From NCBI GenBank assembly GCA_018400355.1, contig JAGYMV010000061.1, positions 1-5,396 on the forward strand: DNA of 5,396 nucleotides. Direction: 5' to 3'. The notes beneath the pieces were generated by a model, which ran no database searches, had not been told where the DNA came from, and saw only the letters and a program-made list of their open reading frames with translations. The position numbers and the translations under genes were made by a program. The DNA comes from Wenzhouxiangella sp. Its GTDB lineage: Bacteria; Pseudomonadota; Gammaproteobacteria; Xanthomonadales; Wenzhouxiangellaceae. Below, piece by piece: positions 1 to 5,396 of this stretch; position 1 is the first letter of the stretch; the number at the start of each line of letters is the position of its first letter.

Positions 1-1003
1 GCACACCGCCAACATCGCCCACCTACCCCTGCAAGAACAACTCGCCAGTCAGTTGTGTGAGATTTCGGGGTTGGACCGCGTGTTTTTGGCCAACTCAGGC
101 CTTGAAGCGGTTGAGTGTGCAATAAAAATTGCGCGCCGATACGCTCACCAACAACACATCGAACAACCCGCCATTTTGGTCGCGAGCGAAAGTTTTCATG
201 GCCGAAGCCTCGCTTCTCTGAGCGCCTCAGGCAGCGCTGCCATTCAGGCCGGGTTTGGTCCCTTGGTGGGTGATTTTGTTCGCGTCCCATTTGGCGATGT
301 CGATGCCGCGAAAGAGGCCTTTGAAGCCCACCCGAATCTAGTCGCTGCATTGATTGAACCGGTGCAAGGAGAAGGTGGCGTGCGGGTCGCGCCCGCTGAC
401 TACCTACAAGGCCTTCGCGATTTATGTGACCAACACAACGCTTTGCTGATGCTCGATGAAATTCAATGTGGGATGGGGCGGACGGGGAAATGGTTTGCGT
501 TCCAACATCACGCTGGACTGAAACCCGATGTGCTAACCGTGGCCAAAGCCCTTGGCAATGGCATGCCCATTGGTGCTTGTTTGGCCACTGAGTCGGTGGC
601 TCAATTGCTGCCCCCAGGCTCCCATGGCACCACTTTTGGTGGCAACCCACTGGCGTGTCGAGTGGGGCTGGAAGTCCTGGCTGTGATGCGCGATGAGAAC
701 ATCTTAGAGCGCGCCGAACGGATGGGCAAGCGCCTGTTGGATGGCTTGCGTGGCAAACTCACCGACCATCCGCATGTGATCGAAGTTCGCGGCCGAGGCT
801 TGATGGTGGGTGTCGAGTTTGACTGTGATGTCACGGCACTCAAACAAGCCGCATTGGAGGCTGGTGTGATCATCAATGTCACCCGCAGCCGCATTGTGAG
901 GCTGTTGCCACCACTGATCATTGACTCGAATGAAATTGATCAAATCATCGACACCATCCACCGCTTGGTAGAGACCCACTTCGGTGTTCGCCAAAGCGCA
1001 TGA
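1..1003 (+). CDS. argD: Acetylornithine aminotransferase (ArgD), 5' truncated by window edge
   Basis: Class III (fold type I) PLP-dependent aminotransferase. It converts N-acetylglutamate semialdehyde plus glutamate to N2-acetylornithine plus 2-oxoglutarate in cytosolic arginine biosynthesis, and may also serve as succinyldiaminopimelate aminotransferase. The reading frame is open from base 2 (HTANIAHLPLQEQLA...), so the TTG at 53 is not the real start. About 334 codons are visible against a usual 390-400, so roughly 60 N-terminal residues lie off the window. Seen in order: ANSGLEAVE (cofactor phosphate region), SFHGRS, IEPVQGEGGV, LDEIQCGMGRTG with the PLP-ring Asp at 455-457, VAKALGNG with the Schiff-base Lys at 545-547, GTTFGGNPLAC and the C-terminal RLLPPLII. 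The GTTFGGNPLAC and DEIQCGMGRTG signatures favour ArgD/AstC over other class III members; AstC is the main alternative. The TGA stop overlaps the next start (ATGA), implying cotranscription. Regulation cannot be seen because the promoter is off-window. Confidence 0.93.
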   Translation, partial: HTANIAHLPLQEQLASQLCEISGLDRVFLANSGLEAVECAIKIARRYAHQQHIEQPAILVASESFHGRSLASLSASGSAAIQAGFGPLVGDFVRVPFGDVDAAKEAFEAHPNLVAALIEPVQGEGGVRVAPADYLQGLRDLCDQHNALLMLDEIQCGMGRTGKWFAFQHHAGLKPDVLTVAKALGNGMPIGACLATESVAQLLPPGSHGTTFGGNPLACRVGLEVLAVMRDENILERAERMGKRLLDGLRGKLTDHPHVIEVRGRGLMVGVEFDCDVTALKQAALEAGVIINVTRSRIVRLLPPLIIDSNEIDQIIDTIHRLVETHFGVRQSA

Positions 1004-2061
1004 TCTTAAGCGTTGATCACATCCACCTAAGCTATGGTCGGCTCTCGGTCGTTCGTGGCTTGAGCTTTTCTTTGGCCCGTGGTGAGATTGGTTGCTTACT
1101 GGGCGCATCGGGTTGTGGCAAGACCACCGCCCTGCGAGCCATTGCCGGCTTTGAGCGACTATTGTCTGGCGAGATTCGAATCAATGACCAAGTGGTCAGC
1201 TCCGCCGATCACATGGTGGCGCCAGAGAAACGAAGCGTTGGCATGGTGTTTCAAGACCAAGCGCTTTTCCCGCATCTTCGGGTGATTGATAACGTGAGTT
1301 TTGGGCTCCGTTCCATGGAGCGAGACGAGCGTCTGAGTCGAATCGAGGGTTTGTTGGAATTGACCGGCCTCACCGGCCTTGGGCAACGTTATCCGCACGA
1401 GCTGTCTGGGGGGCAGCAGCAACGCGTCGCTTTGGCCCGAGCACTGGCACCGGAACCGGCCGTCTTGCTTCTGGATGAGCCCTTTTCTAATCTCGATACA
1501 GGATTGAGGCGTGGCTTAGGCGAAGAAGTCAGAGCGATCTTAAAAGAACGGGGGACGGCGACCTTGTTGGTCACCCATGATCAAGAAGAGGCGTTTGCTT
1601 TGGCCGACCGAATTGGCCTGATGCAAGATGGGCGCATGTTGCAATGGGCGAGCCCCTATGAGCTCTATCATCAACCCGCCACACCCTATGTGGCTGCATT
1701 CACCGGTCGGGGGAGTTATCTGAACGCTCGCGTTGAAGGCGATCATTTGGTCCATGCATTGGGTCGATCGCCTCTGCCAGAAAAACGCCCACCCAATGAG
1801 GAATTGCTGTTGTTGGTTCGACCAGATGACTTGAGGTTGGATGATCAGGGCATGCCACTGAAAGTGGTCGCCCGACAGTTCCAAGGCGCAGACATCCTCT
1901 ACCGCCTGGCTTTGTCTGATGGCACACAGGTCGCGGCCCTATTCCCAAGCCACACAAACTATGTCATCAACGAAGAGATTCGGGTCAGCTTGGTCGCCAA
2001 ACACCTGGTGGTCTTCCCCAAGGATCAACCCGCGGCGTTGATCAAACCCGTCAGCCCCTGA
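1000..2061 (+). CDS. ABC transporter ATP-binding protein, FbpC/PotA type (probable ferric iron import)
   Basis: Cytosolic ATPase subunit that would power an inner-membrane importer. All nucleotide-binding motifs are intact: Walker A GASGCGKTT (residues 35-43), Q-loop Gln85 (VFQD), signature LSGGQ (135-139), Walker B VLLLDE ending at Glu160, D-loop SNLD (163-166), and H-loop His193 (VTHDQEEA). From about residue 235 a TOBE-type C-terminal domain follows, with the typical VRPDDLRL stretch. The length of 353 aa and a tail containing LGRSPLP...LLLLVRPDD resemble FbpC-like ferric transporters, but spermidine, thiamine or phosphonate ATPases share this architecture, so the substrate is uncertain. 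The ATG at 1000 overlaps the argD stop by 4 bp, and no good Shine-Dalgarno lies upstream, which suggests translational coupling. No permease or binding-protein gene follows: the next gene is convergent purK, whose coding end overlaps this one by 37 bp. Partner genes must be upstream of argD or elsewhere. Confidence 0.9.
   Translation: MILSVDHIHLSYGRLSVVRGLSFSLARGEIGCLLGASGCGKTTALRAIAGFERLLSGEIRINDQVVSSADHMVAPEKRSVGMVFQDQALFPHLRVIDNVSFGLRSMERDERLSRIEGLLELTGLTGLGQRYPHELSGGQQQRVALARALAPEPAVLLLDEPFSNLDTGLRRGLGEEVRAILKERGTATLLVTHDQEEAFALADRIGLMQDGRMLQWASPYELYHQPATPYVAAFTGRGSYLNARVEGDHLVHALGRSPLPEKRPPNEELLLLVRPDDLRLDDQGMPLKVVARQFQGADILYRLALSDGTQVAALFPSHTNYVINEEIRVSLVAKHLVVFPKDQPAALIKPVSP
2023..2043. 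repeat. Perfect inverted repeat in the overlap of two convergent genes
   Basis: GATCAAC (2023-2029) and GTTGATC (2037-2043) form a perfect 7 bp stem around a 7-base GC-rich loop. It lies within or at the edge of the 37 bp overlap of the ABC ATPase and purK 3' ends, and the purK stop codon (2025-2027) is part of the stem. Position suggests a bidirectional transcription end signal or 3'-end stabiliser. However, no T-run follows on either strand, so it is not a textbook intrinsic terminator. Because both strands are coding here, chance is also possible. Confidence 0.35.
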
Positions 2062-3149
2062 ACTTGACTGGGCTCGAGATGTGCTGTGAGCTCATCTGCT
2101 CGCCGCTTGAGGGTTGCAAAGTCCTCTAGCACCCAAGTCGCATGCCCCACTTTTCTGCCTTTTCTGGCTTGCTTCCCATAATCGTGCCAATGCAAGCCGT
2201 CCAGAGCCAACATGTCTGTGCTCGGCATTTGGCCAATGAAATTGACCATTAAAGCCGAACCTCTTGAATGGGCTGCACCCAGCGGCATATCGGTCAGCGC
2301 GCGAATGTGATTTTCAAACTGCGAACAAACCGAACCCTCAATGGTCCAGTGGGCTGAATTGTGCACACGGGGTGCCAACTCATTGACCACCAACCCCGCC
2401 TCGGTCACAAAAAACTCGACTGTTAGACAGCCGACATAATCGAGCGCATCCATGATTTGATGGACAATCTTTTCAGCACTGTCTTGCCAGGGTGCATTGG
2501 CCGGAGACCCACTCAAAGCAAATCGCAAAATGCCCTCTTGGTGCAAGGTGTGGGTCAATGGATAAAACCGAACCTCTCCTGCGGCATCTCTCACTGCGGT
2601 CAAGGCACACTCATGAGCGAAATCAACCCAGCCCTCCAAAATGAGGGCTTGCTCACCCAGACTTTGCCACGCTGGCTCCAAATCCTCTGAGTGCGCCAAG
2701 CGATACTGACCCTTGCCGTCATAACCCAAACGTCGAGTTTTCAAAAGCGCCGGAAGACCCAAGGCATCGATCGCCCCCATCAGCTCAGGCCGAGTGTCGA
2801 CGGCCTTAAACGGTGCAACGGGAATATCTAAAGAAGCACACAGTTGTTTTTCTGCCAAGCGGTCTTGGGAGACCTCCAGGGCTTTGGGCGAGGGTCTCAC
2901 ATCGAACCGGTCCGCCAGTGTGGCCAGACTCTCGGCGGGCACGTTTTCGAAATCAAACGTCACACGGTCACAACCGGCCAATTGGTTCACAAGATCAGGC
3001 CCCGACCAGTCACTGACTCGATGCGCTCCCAAGGACCGGGCACAGGCATCGGCTGCTGGATCAATAAACACGAATTCATGGCCCAAGGGTTGGCCAGCCA
3101 GCGCCATCATTTTGGCCAGTTGGCCGCCACCTAAGATGCCGATGCGCAT
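2025..3149 (-). CDS. purK: N5-carboxyaminoimidazole ribonucleotide synthase (PurK)
   Basis: ATP-grasp enzyme of de novo purine synthesis. It uses ATP and bicarbonate to convert AIR to N5-CAIR, the substrate of PurE. The N-terminus MRIGILGGGQLAKM is the canonical PurK glycine-rich start. DFENVPAESL (about 66-75) is also typical. The ATP-grasp core contains LLKTRRLGYDGKGQ (Lys137 region) and LTVEFFVTEAGLVVNELAPR (242-261), with the metal-binding Glu/Asn, followed by VHNSAHWT (262-269). The length of 374 aa fits the family, about 20 aa longer than the E. coli enzyme. The ATG at 3149 is supported by the conserved N-terminus. It begins 11 bases after the purE stop, so the two are cotranscribed. 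The C-terminal end overlaps the convergent ABC ATPase gene by 37 bp. No inactivating change was seen. Confidence 0.97.
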   Translation of the reverse strand: MRIGILGGGQLAKMMALAGQPLGHEFVFIDPAADACARSLGAHRVSDWSGPDLVNQLAGCDRVTFDFENVPAESLATLADRFDVRPSPKALEVSQDRLAEKQLCASLDIPVAPFKAVDTRPELMGAIDALGLPALLKTRRLGYDGKGQYRLAHSEDLEPAWQSLGEQALILEGWVDFAHECALTAVRDAAGEVRFYPLTHTLHQEGILRFALSGSPANAPWQDSAEKIVHQIMDALDYVGCLTVEFFVTEAGLVVNELAPRVHNSAHWTIEGSVCSQFENHIRALTDMPLGAAHSRGSALMVNFIGQMPSTDMLALDGLHWHDYGKQARKGRKVGHATWVLEDFATLKRRADELTAHLEPSQVQGLTGLINAAG

Positions 3150-3158
3150 GCGATCAGG

Positions 3159-3163
3159 CCTTA
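3159..3163 (-). promoter_or_regulatory. Probable purK ribosome binding site overlapping the purE stop codon
   Basis: On the minus strand the purE stop TAA runs directly into GG, giving TAAGG 9 bases before the purK ATG. This is the only purine-rich stretch at a usable distance. Its overlap with the stop suggests that ribosomes finishing purE feed purK translation. Confidence 0.5.
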
Positions 3164-3655
3164 ATCTGTTGGCGTGGGTTGAGACAAGACCCGATCACTT
3201 TGGCTTTGGCGCCAGCGTGCGTATCGTTCCTGAACTTCGGCATCCGACAATCCCACGATGCTGGCTGCCAGCAGCCCTGCATTGGTCGCACCAGCCTTGC
3301 CAATGGCCAAGGTACCCACAGGCACCCCACCGGGCATTTGAACCATCGAGAGCAACGAATCTTGGCCCTGCAGGTGCTTGGAAGCGACTGGAACGCCAAG
3401 CACGGGCAAGATGGTGTGGCTGGCGACCATGCCAGGCAAATGCGCGGCCCCGCCGGCGCCTGCAATGATGACTTGAAGCCCCCTTTCGGCGGCGGATTTG
3501 GCATAGTCGGCCATGGCATCGGGCGTGCGATGTGCCGAGACGACCCGAACCTCGTGCGGCACCTCGAGTTCTTTAAGTACCTCAACACCATGTTTCATGG
3601 TGTCCCAGTCGCTCTGCGACCCCATGATGACCCCCACTTTTGGCTGCTTGGTCAT
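3161..3655 (-). CDS. purE: N5-carboxyaminoimidazole ribonucleotide mutase (PurE, class I)
   Basis: Cytosolic, normally octameric enzyme that moves the carboxylate of N5-CAIR to C4, giving CAIR. It works directly after PurK. The 164-residue product from ATG 3655 starts MTKQPKVGVIMGSQSDWDT, where GSQSDWD (12-18) is the class I substrate loop. SAHRTPD (40-46) carries the catalytic His42, and AGAGGAAHLPGMVA and MPGGVPVGT are also diagnostic. The frame stays open upstream with possible starts at 3682 (ATG) and 3709 (TTG), but family alignment puts the start at MTKQ. The candidate promoter's -10 box covers the 3682 codon, which would make both earlier starts untranscribed. A weak GGGA sits 7 bases before the chosen ATG. 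The E. coli protein is 169 aa, so the length fits. It is followed after 11 bases by purK. Confidence 0.96.
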   Translation of the reverse strand: MTKQPKVGVIMGSQSDWDTMKHGVEVLKELEVPHEVRVVSAHRTPDAMADYAKSAAERGLQVIIAGAGGAAHLPGMVASHTILPVLGVPVASKHLQGQDSLLSMVQMPGGVPVGTLAIGKAGATNAGLLAASIVGLSDAEVQERYARWRQSQSDRVLSQPTPTD

Positions 3656-3680
3656 GCGTTCATCCCGCTGATAAAAGACC

Positions 3681-3709
3681 ATGTTAGCAAGGCTTGGAGC
3701 AGACGACAA
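3681..3709 (-). promoter_or_regulatory. Candidate sigma70-type promoter of purE-purK
   Basis: On the minus strand, TTGTCG (3709-3704) and TAACAT (3686-3681) are separated by exactly 17 bases. Each matches consensus at 4 of 6 positions. Transcription would begin near 3674, leaving a leader of about 20 bases before the purE ATG at 3655. No PurR-like palindrome was recognised in the 82 bp between the two genes. This is prediction by eye only. Confidence 0.5.
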
Positions 3710-3731
3710 TGGCTCAGTGGCACGTTACAAT
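3703..3731 (+). promoter_or_regulatory. Candidate sigma70-type promoter of the Trm112-like gene
   Basis: ACGACA (3703-3708, 4 of 6 to TTGACA) and TACAAT (3726-3731, 5 of 6 to TATAAT) are separated by 17 bases. The expected start point, 6-7 bases past the -10, falls on or next to the A of the ATG at 3738. The transcript would therefore be leaderless or almost so. The -35 box occupies nearly the same bases as the -35 box of the divergent purE promoter. Confidence 0.5.
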
Positions 3732-3737
3732 AGACCC

Positions 3738-4007
3738 ATGACCAGCCCCAACCCATTACTGGATATATTGTGTTGCCCGTTGAGCCACGAGCCCTTGGTT
3801 CCTTTGAGCCCCAATCGGGTCAAAAAGCTCAACCAAGCCATCGAACACGGTGGCCTGCAATACGTGGACCACAGCCCTGTCACAGAAACCATCAAAGCCG
3901 CTTTGGTCACCCGCGATGGGAAGGTCGTTTATGTGATCGCTGATGGCATCCCTGTGTTGTTGCCCGATCGCGGCATCGGCACCACGCAATTGACCGACCC
4001 GCTATAA
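3738..4007 (+). CDS. Trm112-like / UPF0434 family small protein lacking most zinc-ligand cysteines
   Basis: An 89-residue protein beginning MTSPNPLLDILCCPLSHEPL and ending near DGIPVLLPDRGI. The LLDILCCP start and VVYVIADGIPVLLP end are the hallmark of the Trm112p-like (YcaR/UPF0434) family. Eukaryotic and archaeal members activate methyltransferases that modify tRNA, rRNA and release factor; the role of bacterial members is poorly defined. Typical short members (about 60 aa) carry a CPxC pair and a later Cys that bind zinc. Here only Cys12-Cys13 are present, and the CPxC position reads CPLS. About 25 extra residues (roughly 24-50) lie between the two conserved ends. I recall similar long, Cys-poor versions in Xanthomonadales-type bacteria. 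An upstream in-frame start at 3681 is rejected because the conserved fold begins at 3738 and the -10 box lies between. No Shine-Dalgarno is visible. It is not next to lpxK/kdsB, the usual enterobacterial setting. The stop overlaps the convergent photolyase by 6 bp. Confidence 0.85.
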   Translation: MTSPNPLLDILCCPLSHEPLVPLSPNRVKKLNQAIEHGGLQYVDHSPVTETIKAALVTRDGKVVYVIADGIPVLLPDRGIGTTQLTDPL

Positions 4008-5396
4008 CTCGTTGATGTGGTCTTTGATCCACTGAGCGCGCTGCTCAATGGCTGATTGTTGCTCGGCTTCCATCCGATCCACGTTTCGATACATCATCCG
4101 CATGCGGGGATTGGATTCGAATTGAGACCGGTGACGAATCAGAAAGTCCCAGTACAGAGCGTTAAAAGGGCACGCCTTCTCGCCCACCGTCTCTTTGACG
4201 TTAAAGACGCAATGCTTGCAATGGTCCCCCATGCGCTGGATGTACTTACCGCTGGCGGCATAGGGCTTGGAGCCGACCACCCCGCCATCGGCGTGCATGA
4301 CCATGCCTAGGGTATTGGGCAACTCCACCCATTCATAGGCATCAATGTAGACCGCCAGATACCAGCGACAGATCTCCTCAGGAATGACCCCCAACAACAA
4401 AGCGAAGTTGCCCGTCACCATCAAACGCTGAATGTGGTGGGCGTAGGCATTTCGCTTGGTGGCATCAATGGCTTGAGCCAGACAGCGCATCTGGGTTTGG
4501 CCGGTCCAATACCAGTCGGGGAGTGCTTGATCATGACCCAAGCTGTTGCGCTCGGCATACTCGGGCATGAACCGCCAATAAATGCCCCGAATGAACTCAC
4601 GCCAGCCAATGATTTGTCGGACAAAACCCTCCACAGCATTCAAAGGCGCGAGACCTTTCGTGTGCGCAGCGATGACTTTTTCACACACAACCGCTGGGTC
4701 CAACAAGCCAATGTTCAGCGCGCTTGAAATTCTTGAGTGGAATAGATAATCCTCTCCATCAACCAGCGCATCTTGGAAATCCCCAAAAGAGACCAATCTG
4801 TGGGCAATGAATTCCTCCAGAGCCTGCATCGCCTCAGTCGTTGTGACCGGATAGTCAAACCCATCGATGTCACCAAAAGTCGGCCAAGTATCGTTTAACT
4901 CCTCGATCACCGATTGAGTGATGGCATTGGGAGCACTGCCTTTAATTGGGACGATGGGCGGGTCACCCTTCCATGGTTTTCTGTTGTCGGCGTCCAGATT
5001 CCAAACCCCGCCCACTGGCTCGCCATCGCTCATCAGATAACCGGTCTTTTGGCGCATCAGACGATAGAAGAACTCCATGCGAAGTTGTTTTTTGCCCTCT
5101 GCCCAATCATTGAATATCGACAGATCATCAAAAAAGCGCCGATCGGGCAATACCTGAAGGATGACGTTGTTTCTCTCAGCCCAGACATGTAATTGATGGA
5201 GCACCCGCCACTCCCCAGGTTGTGCCACGAGCAACTCATCAAATGGGACTCGGTCGCGCTGGGCATCGAGTAAATCAGAGAAACTCTTGATCTCGCCATG
5301 GGGATCAAATCGATGATAGTGAAGGTTCCAACCTGCATTTTTTAGGTCTTGGGCTCGATGACGCATGGCCGAAAAGATCAATACAATCTTTTTGAT
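4002..5396 (-). CDS. FeS-containing bacterial cryptochrome/(6-4) photolyase (PhrB/CryB type), N-terminus off window
   Basis: Deoxyribodipyrimidine photolyase-related protein, a flavoprotein predicted to repair UV (6-4) photoproducts with light. The frame is open to the right edge (IKKIVLIFSAMRH...), so the TTG at 5381 is not the start. 464 codons are visible and about 45 N-terminal residues, the beginning of the antenna-binding domain, are missing. Numbering from 5381: conserved core EGFVRQIIGWREFIRG (251-266), NAYAHHIQRLM (311-321) with the His-His pair 315/316, EEICRWYLAVYIDAYEWV (335-352). Cluster cysteines are Cys300, Cys388, Cys391 (CKHC) and Cys404 (ACPFNALYW). Adding 50 puts these at 350, 438, 441 and 454, the [4Fe-4S] ligands I recall for Agrobacterium PhrB. 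Likewise Trp292, Trp340 and Tyr341 fall on its electron-transfer residues 342, 390 and 391, and His316 on its catalytic His366. No inactivating change was seen. A signalling (cryptochrome) role cannot be excluded. Its promoter is off-window. Confidence 0.93.
   Translation of the reverse strand: MKKIVLIFSAMRHRAQDLKNAGWNLHYHRFDPHGEIKSFSDLLDAQRDRVPFDELLVAQPGEWRVLHQLHVWAERNNVILQVLPDRRFFDDLSIFNDWAEGKKQLRMEFFYRLMRQKTGYLMSDGEPVGGVWNLDADNRKPWKGDPPIVPIKGSAPNAITQSVIEELNDTWPTFGDIDGFDYPVTTTEAMQALEEFIAHRLVSFGDFQDALVDGEDYLFHSRISSALNIGLLDPAVVCEKVIAAHTKGLAPLNAVEGFVRQIIGWREFIRGIYWRFMPEYAERNSLGHDQALPDWYWTGQTQMRCLAQAIDATKRNAYAHHIQRLMVTGNFALLLGVIPEEICRWYLAVYIDAYEWVELPNTLGMVMHADGGVVGSKPYAASGKYIQRMGDHCKHCVFNVKETVGEKACPFNALYWDFLIRHRSQFESNPRMRMMYRNVDRMEAEQQSAIEQRAQWIKDHINEL

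Noticed and set aside
1363..1380. Tandem 9-base near-repeat (ACCGGCCTC/ACCGGCCTT) inside the ABC ATPase
   Set aside because: It encodes TGLTGL in a helical region that is naturally variable in this family; two copies with a synonymous difference are not evidence for a repeat element.
2794..3468. A long plus-strand open frame (224 codons) antisense to purK and purE
   Set aside because: It lies wholly opposite two well-conserved enzymes, its translation has no recognisable domain and is rich in Arg, Ser, Trp and Pro as expected of a shadow frame, and no promoter or ribosome binding site was seen.
3656..3709. In-frame N-terminal extension of PurE starting at 3709 or 3682
   Set aside because: The extension contains the candidate -35 and -10 boxes and is absent from the family's conserved N-terminus, which begins at 3655.
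3179..3733. A 184-codon plus-strand open frame opposite purE
   Set aside because: It mirrors purE codons, resembles no family, and runs through the divergent promoter region into the Trm112-like gene start.
3656..3737. Search for a PurR operator or a purine riboswitch upstream of purE
   Set aside because: No ACGCAAACGTTTGCGT-like palindrome or structured aptamer could be seen, and the predicted leader of about 20 bases is too short for a riboswitch.
5379..5381. TTG as the start of the photolyase gene
   Set aside because: The frame continues open to the window edge with residues (IKKIVLIFSAMRH) that match the conserved family core, so the true start is off-window.

Overview
The window looks like a compact, gene-dense piece of a proteobacterial chromosome, most likely gammaproteobacterial. 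The clues are an ArgD of the classical type, a purE-purK pair of class I type, a long zinc-ligand-poor Trm112-like protein resembling those I recall from Xanthomonadales-type bacteria, and an FeS-type bacterial photolyase. Taxonomy is inferred from protein style only. No tRNA, rRNA, CRISPR array, insertion sequence or phage gene was seen. The only non-coding stretch longer than a few bases is the 82 bp between purE and the Trm112-like gene.

Layout, left to right. Bases 1-1003 (+) hold the 3' part of argD, an acetylornithine aminotransferase for arginine biosynthesis, cut by the left edge. Its stop overlaps the start of an ABC ATPase of the FbpC/PotA type (1000-2061, +) in an ATGA arrangement. 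This gene meets purK (2025-3149, -) tail to tail with a 37 bp overlap that contains a perfect 7 bp stem hairpin. purE (3161-3655, -) lies immediately upstream of purK, so purE-purK is a two-gene operon that carboxylates AIR to CAIR in purine synthesis. Across 82 bp of divergent promoter DNA, a small Trm112-like gene (3738-4007, +) runs rightwards. It meets an FeS-containing photolyase (4002-5396, -) tail to tail, with a 6 bp overlap. The photolyase N-terminus is off the right edge.

How the genes relate: purE and purK clearly act together. argD and the ABC ATPase are cotranscribed by position, but I see no shared pathway. The Trm112-like protein and the photolyase are convergent neighbours, not an operon.

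The points most worth a second look are the 82 bp regulatory region, where two sigma70-like promoters appear to share overlapping -35 boxes and one seems to give a leaderless mRNA; the missing zinc ligands of the Trm112-like protein; and the complete set of FeS, electron-transfer and (6-4)-type His residues in the photolyase. I do not see evidence of a wholly undescribed multi-gene system here.
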